The translations under genes and the position numbers were made by a program. Source: Oscillospiraceae bacterium (lineage in GTDB: Bacteria > Bacillota > Clostridia > UMGS1810). Taken from it: a stretch of 37,623 nt of DNA. A model generated the notes under the pieces. It had not been told where the DNA came from, did no database searches, and was given only the letters and a program-made list of their open reading frames with translations. Of the stretch, positions 1 through 7,368 are shown piece after piece. The stretch spans positions 1 to 37,623 of the forward strand of contig SVJZ01000015.1 of NCBI GenBank assembly GCA_015068705.1. The letters are read 5' to 3'. Position 1 is the stretch's first letter; the number at the start of each line of letters is the position of its first letter.

Positions 1-99
<99 letters not shown>

Positions 100-106
100 C
101 AAAGAA

Positions 107-128
107 GCCCGCATCGAATGATGCGGGC
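107..128 (+). other. Hairpin between 5S rRNA and tRNA-Asn (processing element or weak terminator)
   Basis: A 9-bp perfect stem (107-115 with 120-128, sequence GCCCGCATC and complement) closes a GAAT loop just after the 5S 3' end. No T-run follows (TAAATATT), so efficient intrinsic termination is unlikely. A stem between 5S and a co-transcribed tRNA is more easily read as a processing or spacer structure. The function is inferred. Confidence 0.5.
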
Positions 129-135
129 TAAATAT

Positions 136-211
136 TCCTCCTTAGCTCAGTCGGTAGAGCATGCGGCTGTTAACCGCAGGGTCGTTGGTTCGAGTCCAAC
201 AGGGGGAGCCA
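136..211 (+). tRNA. trnN: tRNA-Asn (anticodon GTT), CCA encoded
   Basis: A full cloverleaf can be drawn: acceptor stem 136-142 with 201-207, D arm from 145, anticodon stem 162-166 with 174-178 enclosing the loop CTGTTAA with anticodon GTT at 169-171, and a T arm with loop TTCGAGT. The discriminator is G208 and the CCA (209-211) is encoded. It lies downstream of 5S rRNA and is probably co-transcribed with the rRNA operon. Confidence 0.97.
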
Positions 212-247
212 AACAGAGAAGGGACGCGTTCGCGTCCCTTCTCTGTT
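211..247 (+). terminator. Strong intrinsic terminator after tRNA-Asn
   Basis: A 16-bp or longer perfect inverted repeat (211-226 with 232-247, AAACAGAGAAGGGACG and its complement) closes a small loop and ends in TTT, followed by a further T-rich stretch. It begins at the last A of the tRNA CCA and marks the end of the rRNA/tRNA operon. Confidence 0.85.
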
Positions 248-415
248 TCTGCTTTTACATGGAAGCGCACCGACCCATGCTCTGACAGCCGGTCGGCTGT
301 TAACTGGAACACATCCGAGCGCTGCCGGTGGCAGATGAAGCGAGGGTGTGTTCGGAAAAAATAAGGAGCAATGCAAGAGCAAAGCGAGGCAGTGCGACTA
401 TATTTTTGACCGTAT

Positions 416-448
416 GGGTCGTTGGTTCGAGTTGGGCAGAGGGAGCCA
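416..448 (+). pseudogene. Remnant of a tRNA-Asn 3' half (att-like tRNA fragment)
   Basis: Bases 416-432 repeat 17 nt of the intact tRNA-Asn (179-195) exactly, covering the variable loop, the T-stem 5' strand and the T loop. The following bases diverge in the T-stem 3' strand and then resemble the acceptor 3' strand again, ending in GAGCCA at 443-448. The T stem no longer pairs, so this is not a functional tRNA. A shorter 11-nt match to the anticodon arm (CGGCTGTTAAC, 294-304) lies upstream. The piece may be a decayed tandem tRNA or the scar of an integrative element that used tRNA-Asn. Between 248 and 415 no gene is recognisable. Confidence 0.6.
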
Positions 449-451
449 TAG

Positions 452-495
452 AACCCGAATGATTTAGATGACAATCTAGGTCATTCGGGTTTTTG
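452..495 (+). terminator. Intrinsic terminator after the tRNA remnant
   Basis: An 11-bp perfect stem (452-462 with 481-491, AACCCGAATGA and its complement) encloses an 18-nt partly structured loop and is followed by a T-run. It lies directly after the tRNA-like remnant, as a terminator would after a real tRNA. This supports the remnant being a once-transcribed tRNA unit. Confidence 0.7.
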
Positions 496-517
496 TAGTA
501 TTGAAAAACATCAATTA

Positions 518-571
518 TTAAGAAATCTTAAAAATTTTCATTGTCAAATCTTAAGAATTATATGCTATGAT
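518..571 (+). promoter_or_regulatory. Promoter region with possible response-regulator boxes upstream of the two-component system
   Basis: The palindrome TTAAGA-AA-TCTTAA lies at 518-531. Part of it, AAATCTTAA (523-531), recurs as a direct repeat at 546-554, 23 bp later, about two helical turns. A possible -35 (TTGTCA, 541-546) and -10 (TATGAT, 566-571) surround the second copy, although the 19-nt spacer is long. Direct repeats one or two turns apart are typical of OmpR-family sites, so autoregulation by the adjacent regulator is a reasonable inference. Confidence 0.4.
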
Positions 572-591
572 GTAATCGGAGGTGAAAGATG

Positions 592-1272
592 ATGAACATA
601 TTGGTTGTGGATGATGACAGAGAGATAGTTGAAAGCATTGCGATTTTTCTGTCGGGAGAAGGTTATGAAGTATTAAAGGCTTATGACGGAATGGAGGCAC
701 TCGATGTTCTGTCGGAAACTCAGGTACATCTAATGATTCTTGATATTATGATGCCAAAATTGGACGGAATCAAAACTTTGATGAAACTCCGAGAATCCAG
801 AAATATCCCCGTTATCTTACTGTCAGCTAAATCAGAAGATGCAGATAAAATACTCGGTCTTACTGCCGGAGCTGATGATTATGTGACAAAGCCGTTCAAT
901 CCTTCCGAGCTTATTGCAAGAGTAAAATCTCAATTAAGACGATATACCACTCTTGGTTCTATCGGAAAGCAAAACGGAGAAATTGTAATTGACGGGTTAT
1001 GTGTGAATACCGAAAGCAAAACAGTAAAAGTTGACGGAGAGAATGTCAGGCTTACACCGATTGAGTATAAAATACTTGAACTGCTCGCAAGAAACAGAGG
1101 ACGGGTGTTTTCAACAGAAGATATATACTCTAATGTGTGGAACGAGGAAGCGATTGTCGGTGATAATACGATCGCCGTGCATATCCGTCATATCAGAGAA
1201 AAAATTGAAATCAATCCGAAAGAACCGAAATATCTTAAAGTAGTATGGGGTATCGGTTACAAGATTGATTAA
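592..1272 (+). CDS. OmpR-family response regulator, VanR-like
   Basis: This 226-aa protein is a DNA-binding response regulator. Residues 1-115 form a receiver domain with the acidic pair near residues 7-9, phosphoacceptor Asp51 in ILDIMMP, and the conserved Lys in TKPF. Residues ~130-226 are a winged-helix domain ending WGIGYKID, as in OmpR/VanR proteins. The second of two adjacent ATG codons is preferred because it lies 7 nt from GGAGGTG (578-584), while the first is only 4 nt away. A sensor kinase follows 14 nt downstream. No target operon is visible next to it. The gene is clearly AT-rich compared with genes after 3450. Overall sequence resembles VanR-type regulators, but no resistance genes are present, so a vancomycin role should not be assumed. 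Confidence 0.93.
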   Translation: MNILVVDDDREIVESIAIFLSGEGYEVLKAYDGMEALDVLSETQVHLMILDIMMPKLDGIKTLMKLRESRNIPVILLSAKSEDADKILGLTAGADDYVTKPFNPSELIARVKSQLRRYTTLGSIGKQNGEIVIDGLCVNTESKTVKVDGENVRLTPIEYKILELLARNRGRVFSTEDIYSNVWNEEAIVGDNTIAVHIRHIREKIEINPKEPKYLKVVWGIGYKID

Positions 1273-1286
1273 AGGAGGTTTTGGCA

Positions 1287-3323
1287 ATGAAAAAATTCTT
1301 ATATTCTAATTACACAAAAACAATAGCTGTGTTGTTATTTATTGTAAGCATTGTTTTAGGAGCATTGACCGTCACTAATGGTATTGCAGATTATTGTAAT
1401 GAAAAAGAGCTTGTCTATGGATTTGAAAGTACCTTTAATGAAGCACGTTATTTAGAAGGGTTGCTTATAGCACCCGAAACTGCAATTTACAATGCTTATT
1501 TTGTTTATTATGACGGCGGAAAGACAAAAAATGAAAATTCCGATTTAAAAAAAGTAAGCGATAAAACCATTTTGAATTATATCGACGAAAGACTTACAGA
1601 CCTATATTGTACTGATAAAATAAATTACTATGTAGAATGGAACGGGACTAAATTTACAAACTGTAATGCAACCAACGAAAGAGAGTTAATGGACGAAAAA
1701 TTTTATTGTTACACCATATTTAAAGGTAACGGAAATACTTCTCAAGTAACCAGTCAAAAACGTTATTTATATTCACCAATCCCTGAAATTTCCCAATTCG
1801 ACAAAGAAAGTGATATAAAGATTTGTACCAGCATAAAAGAATCGTATGTTGATGAATGTAAAATTATTTGGGACAGACAGGCAGGTATCGTAAATAACAC
1901 TTTTACATTTGCGCTTGTCTATGTTATTTTTGCTTTGCTTCTTTTTATCTATTTACTTTGCGTATGCGGAAAGAATAAAGACGGCGAACACAAATTAATG
2001 TGGATTGACAATATATGGACAGAGGTTCATTTGGCAGCCATAGGCGGAATTGGAATTGGTGCAGTTGTAATTTGTGTTATACTGCTTGATGACTACTTTT
2101 CCGGACGCTTTCCGCATAACATAATGAATACAGTGGTTGGTTTGCTGGCAGCAGTGGCAAGCACAGTTGTTATTACATCACTACTTTCTATCATCAGGAA
2201 TATAAAGTGCAAGAAATTTGTAAAATCAAGTATCATTATCCGTGTTACAAGATGGGTTTTCAAAACAAGTTTCCGTATCCTGCGGTGGTTTCGAAATAGA
2301 ATTGTTGGGTATAGAAATCTTATTTTCAAAACACTCTCCCAAAAGACGGGTATCATTCTTATCAGTATGCTTTTCGTATATACTGCACTAATCGGTATGT
2401 TCGGATTTTTAGGATACCATGAAGCATTATTTATAGTTTTGGGAGTTCTTTTGTTCTTCTTTGGAGCTTTTGTTGTAGCTTACCGTGCCAAAGACCTTGA
2501 TGAAATCAAAAAAGGTGTCAGTGAAATCAGAAACGGAAATGTAGCATACAAAATTCCTGAACTTAAAAGTGAGGATATGAAAACATTAGCTGCTAACATC
2601 AATGATATTGCAAAAGGACTTGATGAGTCTGTATCTGCTAAAGTAAAAGCAGAAAGAATGAAAACAGAACTGATAACCAATGTATCTCACGATCTCAAGA
2701 CACCTCTTACATCCATAATTAGTTATACAGAGCTTTTGGCTAATGTAGAAGGCTTACCTGAAGAAGCGAAAGACTATGCTCAGGTTATTGCAAATAAGAG
2801 TGACAGACTTAAAACTCTGACTCAAGATTTATTTGACATTTCTAAGGTGCAAAGCGGAAACGAAAGTGTTGTTTTAGAAAAGCTTGATGTATCACTTCTT
2901 ATCAATCAATCGCTCGGAGAGCATGACAATGAAATAAAGAAATCAGAGCTGACCTTCTGTGTTAATGCTCCAAAAGAGTTATATCTTTCTGCAGATGGCA
3001 GAAAGATGTCCCGTGTAATAAGCAATTTGATAAGTAACATTCTCAAGTACACTATGAAGAACACGAGAGTATTTATTTCTGCTTATGAAGAAAACGGCGA
3101 AGTTGTTATGGAGTTCAAGAATATAGCATCTTACCCGATGGACTTCAATGCAGAAGAAATTGTGGGCAGATTCGTCAGAGGTGACGAATCAAGAACACAA
3201 GAAGGTAATGGTCTTGGTCTTGCAATCGCAAAGAGTTACACCGAGATTTGTAATGGTAAATTTGAGATTCTCCTGGATGGTGATATGTTTAAGGCAATCC
3301 TGAAGTTCAGAAAATATAGATAA
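1287..3323 (+). CDS. Membrane sensor histidine kinase, partner of the VanR-like regulator
   Basis: A 678-aa kinase. A hydrophobic helix follows the first few residues, then an extracytoplasmic segment of about 170 residues, and several further membrane segments between ~205 and ~395 including a very hydrophobic FIVLGVLLFFFGAFVV-like stretch. A HAMP-like linker comes next, then the HisKA H-box NVSHDLKTPL with His468, an N-box (NLISNILKY) and a G-box (GNGLGLAIAK). It autophosphorylates in this family and passes phosphate to the regulator. ATG 1287 is chosen because AGGAGG (1273-1278) lies 8 nt upstream; an in-frame TTG at 1281 is too close to it. The many membrane segments make it larger than VanS. 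Ligand unknown. AT-rich like its partner. Confidence 0.92.
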   Translation: MKKFLYSNYTKTIAVLLFIVSIVLGALTVTNGIADYCNEKELVYGFESTFNEARYLEGLLIAPETAIYNAYFVYYDGGKTKNENSDLKKVSDKTILNYIDERLTDLYCTDKINYYVEWNGTKFTNCNATNERELMDEKFYCYTIFKGNGNTSQVTSQKRYLYSPIPEISQFDKESDIKICTSIKESYVDECKIIWDRQAGIVNNTFTFALVYVIFALLLFIYLLCVCGKNKDGEHKLMWIDNIWTEVHLAAIGGIGIGAVVICVILLDDYFSGRFPHNIMNTVVGLLAAVASTVVITSLLSIIRNIKCKKFVKSSIIIRVTRWVFKTSFRILRWFRNRIVGYRNLIFKTLSQKTGIILISMLFVYTALIGMFGFLGYHEALFIVLGVLLFFFGAFVVAYRAKDLDEIKKGVSEIRNGNVAYKIPELKSEDMKTLAANINDIAKGLDESVSAKVKAERMKTELITNVSHDLKTPLTSIISYTELLANVEGLPEEAKDYAQVIANKSDRLKTLTQDLFDISKVQSGNESVVLEKLDVSLLINQSLGEHDNEIKKSELTFCVNAPKELYLSADGRKMSRVISNLISNILKYTMKNTRVFISAYEENGEVVMEFKNIASYPMDFNAEEIVGRFVRGDESRTQEGNGLGLAIAKSYTEICNGKFEILLDGDMFKAILKFRKYR

Positions 3324-3355
3324 CAACTTCATATATCTCTCCAATTATTCCGGTA

Positions 3356-3389
3356 TTAAAAGAAGCACGTCTGGGCATGCTTCTTTTAA
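3356..3389 (+). terminator. Intrinsic terminator after the two-component system
   Basis: A 12-bp stem (TTAAAAGAAGCA, 3356-3367, with its complement at 3378-3389) encloses a 10-nt loop, and the descending arm contains TTCTTTT. It closes the AT-rich two-gene unit before the next gene at 3453. Confidence 0.75.
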
Positions 3390-3452
3390 TATTCCCCCCA
3401 TTCAGGTATGATTTTCCTTTGAATTTGCCATACTATCATTAGAGGTGAGAGT

Positions 3453-4751
3453 ATGCAATCCATATGGAATGACAATATCGAAAAGGATACCTTTGAGCCG
3501 CTCCGTGGTGATATGAAAACCGATGTGCTAATCATTGGCGGTGGGATATGCGGACTTTTATGTGCATATATGCTAAAGGGTGCAGGCGTGGATTGTGCGG
3601 TGGTGGAAGCAGACAGAATCTGCGCAGGTGTCACAAACGGAACAACTGCCAAGATTACATGGCTGCATGGATTGATATATGATAAAATCATCCGGCGATA
3701 TGGAACGGAACACGCCGCGCTTTATTATGAAAGCCAAAAAAGAGCCTTTGAGCAGTTGGGCGGGATGGCAACCAAATTGGGTGCGGATTTGCAATATTGC
3801 GATTCATTTGTATATTCCAGAAACAACCAAGAAATCATTGAAAGAGAGGTTGCTGCACTACAAAAAATCGGGTGTGATGCCGAATTTTGCAAGCAAACCG
3901 AATTGCCTTTTGAGATTGCCGGCGCAGTGAAGCTGGGCAAGCAGGCGCAGTTTCATCCGTTAAAGTTTGCCCATGCGATTGCACAAAATTTAACCATATA
4001 TGAAAACACCAAAGTGATGGAAATAAACCATCATACCGTCATTACAAACCGCGGAAGGATTTTGACAAACAAGATCATTGTGACGACGCATTTCCCTTTT
4101 ATCAACAAGCATGGCAGCTATTTTCTGAAAATGTATCAACACAGGTCGTATGTGCTTGCATTAAAAAATGCTCCAACCATCCGTGATATGTATGTGGACG
4201 AGGCAAAAGAGGGGTTGTCTCTTCGCGGTTATGGCGATTTGCTCCTGCTTGGCGGAGGGAGCCATCGCACGGGTCATCGCGGTGGGGGATGGGCGGAACT
4301 TATATCGGTTGCAAAAAGGTATTATCCGGGTGTGCAGGAGGATTGCAGATGGGCAACACAAGATTGCATGACGCTGGATTCCATCCCGTATATTGGCCTG
4401 TATGCAAAATCAACGCCTGATTTATATGTGGCAACCGGATTCAACAAATGGGGTATGACCTCTTCCATGGTTTCGGCTATGATATTAACCGATATGGTTT
4501 GCGGAAGGGAAAACGAGTATGCGAATCTTTATTCGCCATCGAGAACCATATTACATTCCCAACTTGCAGTGAATGTATTTGAGTCGGCAAAAGGATTGCT
4601 TACACCCACTGTGCCGAGATGCCCCCATATGGGGTGTGCGTTAAGGTATAACAAGCAAGAGCATTCATGGGATTGCCCCTGCCATGGCTCCAGATTTCAA
4701 GAGGACGGAAAACTGATTGATAACCCTGCCACGGGGGATAAAGAGATATAA
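3453..4751 (+). CDS. FAD-dependent oxidoreductase (DAO family) with C-terminal Rieske [2Fe-2S] domain
   Basis: A 432-aa protein. Residues 23-40 carry the Rossmann FAD-binding motif (IIGGGICG, Gly29-Gly34) of the D-amino-acid-oxidase-like family. The C-terminus is a Rieske domain: Cys390-x-His392 and Cys408-x-x-His411 as cluster ligands, with Cys395 and Cys410 as the extra pair seen in disulfide-bearing Rieske proteins. The family fuses flavin and iron-sulfur redox centres, but the substrate is unknown. The protein ends about 20 residues after the second ligand pair, in GDKEI, so the Rieske tail looks short compared with family members of ~500 residues such as Bacillus YhfW. RBS AGGTGAG precedes ATG. 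Single gene between terminators, convergent with rlmN. Confidence 0.85.
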   Translation: MQSIWNDNIEKDTFEPLRGDMKTDVLIIGGGICGLLCAYMLKGAGVDCAVVEADRICAGVTNGTTAKITWLHGLIYDKIIRRYGTEHAALYYESQKRAFEQLGGMATKLGADLQYCDSFVYSRNNQEIIEREVAALQKIGCDAEFCKQTELPFEIAGAVKLGKQAQFHPLKFAHAIAQNLTIYENTKVMEINHHTVITNRGRILTNKIIVTTHFPFINKHGSYFLKMYQHRSYVLALKNAPTIRDMYVDEAKEGLSLRGYGDLLLLGGGSHRTGHRGGGWAELISVAKRYYPGVQEDCRWATQDCMTLDSIPYIGLYAKSTPDLYVATGFNKWGMTSSMVSAMILTDMVCGRENEYANLYSPSRTILHSQLAVNVFESAKGLLTPTVPRCPHMGCALRYNKQEHSWDCPCHGSRFQEDGKLIDNPATGDKEI

Positions 4752-4764
4752 AATATTGGTAATA

Positions 4765-4804
4765 GATAACCCCCGCAATACCAACATATTGCGGGGGTTA
4801 TCTT
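4765..4804. terminator. Bidirectional terminator between the FAD oxidoreductase and rlmN
   Basis: A perfect 16-bp stem (4765-4780 with 4787-4802, GATAACCCCCGCAATA and its complement) encloses a 6-nt loop, between two convergent genes. The symmetric stem could stop transcription from both sides. The T-run is short on the plus strand. Confidence 0.75.
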
Positions 4805-4866
4805 GTGTGTGATTATTTTGATTGTTTTGATTTCATTTGGTTCGTTTTTGATGCCGCTTTAAAATT

Positions 4867-5889
4867 TCAAATCTCGCCCTTATAATCAGAACTCAACTGA
4901 CCGCAGGCGGCATTCATATCTCCGCCAAACTCACGTCGGACGGTAACTTTGATGCCGTTTTCCTTTAATAAAGCCCAAAACTCATGGATGCGCTCCCAAC
5001 TGCTCGGCTCATAATGAGTTGACCTGGTTTTGTTGTAGGGGATCAGATTGACATAGCAGTTGATATCTTTTAAAAGTGTCGCAAGCTGTCGTGCGCAATC
5101 GGGTGTATCGTTCAAATCCTTTATCATGATATAGGCAAAGGTGATTTTCTTGCCGCTTTTTTGGGTGTATAGCTTTGCTGCCTCTATAAGTGGTGCAAGC
5201 GGATACGCCTTATTTATGGGCATTAGTTGGTTTCGCAGCTCATCGTTTGGTGCATGCAAACTGATGGCAAGGCTGTTAAGCACCGGGCGGTTTGCATATT
5301 CAATAATCCGTGGGGTAATTCCGCTGGTGGAAATGGTAACGTGCCGGGTGGCAATGTCGATACCTGCCTGCTCGGTGACGATATCGATAAACGCCATGGT
5401 GTTGTCATAGTTGTCAAACGGCTCACCAATACCCATCAGCACTACATGGGATACGGGTATTTGCAACACATCGCGGATGTATAAAAGTTGCTGCACCATT
5501 TCGTGTGTTTCCAGATTGCGCACCTTTTTAAGCTTACCGCTTTCGCAAAAAACACAGTTCATGTTGCATCCGACCTGTGTGGAAATGCACACGCCATTGC
5601 CGTAATTATGTTTCATCAGCACCGTTTCTATGGTGTGACCGTCTGCCAGACCAAATAGATATTTGCTGGTATCTTGGGTCTCGGATTTTGTGATGAGCGT
5701 AAGATTGGTAAACGAAAAATCCTCTGCAAGCTTTTGACGGATGGTTGCAGAGAGGGTTGTGATTTGAGAAAAGTCGGTGATATGCTCTTTGTATATGGCG
5801 CGGGTAACGATTTTCGCCTTTGCAGGATTTTCGCCGAACGATTGGAAATAATTCCGGAGCATGGTAATGGTTTGGTCGTGAATGTTCAT
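4867..5889 (-). CDS. rlmN: 23S rRNA (adenine-C2) methyltransferase RlmN, radical SAM
   Basis: A 340-aa radical SAM enzyme of the RlmN/Cfr family. Members methylate C2 of A2503 in 23S rRNA, and RlmN also acts on A37 of some tRNAs. The 4Fe-4S ligands are Cys108-x3-Cys112-x2-Cys115. The two mechanistic cysteines are present: Cys101 (in VCISTQVGC, matching E. coli Cys118) and Cys329 (in AACGQL, matching Cys355). MGIGEP and SLHAPND are family blocks. The start is the ATG at 5889, where GAGGAGA lies 6-7 nt upstream; an upstream in-frame ATG has no good site. The sequence after the cluster (FCESG rather than the usual FCATG) is somewhat divergent, so a paralogue or Cfr-like variant is possible. Single gene with its own promoter. 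Confidence 0.85.
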   Translation of the reverse strand: MNIHDQTITMLRNYFQSFGENPAKAKIVTRAIYKEHITDFSQITTLSATIRQKLAEDFSFTNLTLITKSETQDTSKYLFGLADGHTIETVLMKHNYGNGVCISTQVGCNMNCVFCESGKLKKVRNLETHEMVQQLLYIRDVLQIPVSHVVLMGIGEPFDNYDNTMAFIDIVTEQAGIDIATRHVTISTSGITPRIIEYANRPVLNSLAISLHAPNDELRNQLMPINKAYPLAPLIEAAKLYTQKSGKKITFAYIMIKDLNDTPDCARQLATLLKDINCYVNLIPYNKTRSTHYEPSSWERIHEFWALLKENGIKVTVRREFGGDMNAACGQLSSDYKGEI

Positions 5890-5933
5890 AAATGTTCTCC
5901 TCATAAGGAAAATGATGCATAGAATACAACTCA

Positions 5934-5962
5934 ATTATAGCCCAAAAAGGCGGTCTTGTAAA
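5934..5962 (-). promoter_or_regulatory. Sigma-A promoter for rlmN
   Basis: On the minus strand, -35 TTTACA (5957-5962) and -10 TATAAT (5934-5939) are separated by exactly 17 nt. The -10 is perfect and the -35 differs from consensus at one position. It lies about 45 nt before the rlmN start codon. Confidence 0.75.
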
Positions 5963-6007
5963 GAAGTATCCGTATAAATATTCACGCCATATTTTTTGGG
6001 AATTTAC

Positions 6008-6036
6008 TTGCAAAACCTGCAAAAAAAGTTTAAAAT
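6008..6036 (+). promoter_or_regulatory. Sigma-A promoter for the DUF1015 gene
   Basis: -35 TTGCAA (6008-6013), a 17-nt spacer and -10 TAAAAT (6031-6036), followed by the start codon about 27 nt downstream. It probably also drives the genes that follow, through 12611 or beyond, because no terminator is visible between them. Confidence 0.65.
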
Positions 6037-6062
6037 AGTAATGTATACCCAAAGAGAGGAGC

Positions 6063-7331
6063 ATGATAACAATGAAAAATAAGGTTTTTTCGCCTGCGGA
6101 TATTCTGTTGCCGCAAGGTTGCGATATGGAAAAATGGGCGGTGGTGGCTTGCGACCAATATACCAGTGAGCCGGAATATTGGGCGGAGGCAGATGAGTTG
6201 GTAGGAAAAAATCCTTCCACCTTGCGCCTGATGTTGCCCGAACTGTATCTGGAATCGGATGACGTGGCACAACGAATCGAGGCGGTACATACTGCTATGG
6301 AGCAGATGCTGGCAAAAGATGTCCTGCAGGGCGGAGAGGACTCATATATATATGTAGAGCGCACCCAGCGAAACGGCAAGGTGCGTCGCGGCATTGTGGG
6401 AAAAGTGGATTTGGAATGTTATAGCTACGAAAAGGGCAGTGTTTCTCCCATCCGCGCAACCGAGGGAACCATTCTGGAACGAATCCCTCCCCGTCGCCGT
6501 GTGCGTGAGGGTGGTGCGCTGGAACTGCCGCATATTATGCTGCTCATTGATGACCCTGATTGCACGGTAATCGAGCCGTTGATGACATGCAAGGATTCCC
6601 TTTGCAAGCAGTACGATTTTGATTTGATGATGAATTCGGGTCACATCGCAGGATATACCCTTTCCAAAGAGGAACAGGAGCGTGTGGACAATGCCATTGC
6701 GGCACTGGCAGAGCCGGAAAGACTGGTGGCACGTTATGGCGATTGCCCTGCAAATAAACTGCTGTTTGCGGTGGGTGACGGAAACCACTCGCTTGCTACG
6801 GCAAAAGCGTGTTACGAGGCAGTAAAAGAGCGAATTGGCGCAGATGCGGCGCTCAATCACCCTGCACGATATGCACTGTGTGAGGTGGTGAATCTGCACG
6901 ATACCGCACTGGAATTTGAGGCAATTCATCGGGTGGTATTCGAGGTGGATGAGCAAAAATTGATTGACGCCATGACGCAGGCACTGGGTCTTGTACCGGG
7001 CGCAGAGGGGCAGCAGGTTCGCCTTTGTGTCAACGGCAAGGTAACTGCATACGCAATTACAAAACCGGCTTCGCGCTTGGCAGTTGGCTCGGTGCAGGCA
7101 TTTTTGGATGATTATCTTGCAAAAAATAGCGGCAGAGTGGATTATATTCATGGCGATGATGTGGTTGCCAAGCTTTGTGCCGCCGGTAATGTGGGCATGA
7201 TGTTTGATGCGATCAGCAAGGATGAACTGTTTGCGGCAGTAGTGGCAGACGGTGCGTTGCCGCGTAAAACCTTTTCCATGGGAGAGGCGGCAGACAAACG
7301 TTTTTACCTGGAAGCAAGAAAAATTTTGTAA
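6063..7331 (+). CDS. DUF1015 family protein
   Basis: A 422-aa soluble protein recognised as DUF1015 by its start (FSPADILLPQ), the WAVVACDQYTSEPEYW block at residues ~23-40 and the GDGNHSLATAK block near residue 240. The family is widespread in anaerobes and some eukaryotes, and its biochemical role is not established. In Clostridia it often lies near serine or amino-acid metabolism genes. Two in-frame ATGs are possible: 6063, only 3-4 nt after GAGAGG, and 6072, about 12 nt after it. Neither spacing is ideal, so the N-terminus may be three residues shorter. The CoA-activase gene follows 37 nt downstream. Confident about family, not about function. Confidence 0.85.
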   Translation: MITMKNKVFSPADILLPQGCDMEKWAVVACDQYTSEPEYWAEADELVGKNPSTLRLMLPELYLESDDVAQRIEAVHTAMEQMLAKDVLQGGEDSYIYVERTQRNGKVRRGIVGKVDLECYSYEKGSVSPIRATEGTILERIPPRRRVREGGALELPHIMLLIDDPDCTVIEPLMTCKDSLCKQYDFDLMMNSGHIAGYTLSKEEQERVDNAIAALAEPERLVARYGDCPANKLLFAVGDGNHSLATAKACYEAVKERIGADAALNHPARYALCEVVNLHDTALEFEAIHRVVFEVDEQKLIDAMTQALGLVPGAEGQQVRLCVNGKVTAYAITKPASRLAVGSVQAFLDDYLAKNSGRVDYIHGDDVVAKLCAAGNVGMMFDAISKDELFAAVVADGALPRKTFSMGEAADKRFYLEARKIL

Positions 7332-7368
7332 TCCGTCTTAAAAAATACGCAGGAAAGGAGCCTTATGA

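Noticed and set aside
142-474. Open frames on both strands across tRNA-Asn and its remnant
   Set aside because: They translate antisense or sense tRNA sequence (the well-known spurious CWTRTNDPAVNS-type peptide), with no ribosome binding site.
592-3323. Vancomycin resistance regulation (VanRS)
   Set aside because: Only the family resemblance supports it. No vanHAX, vanY or similar gene is in the window.
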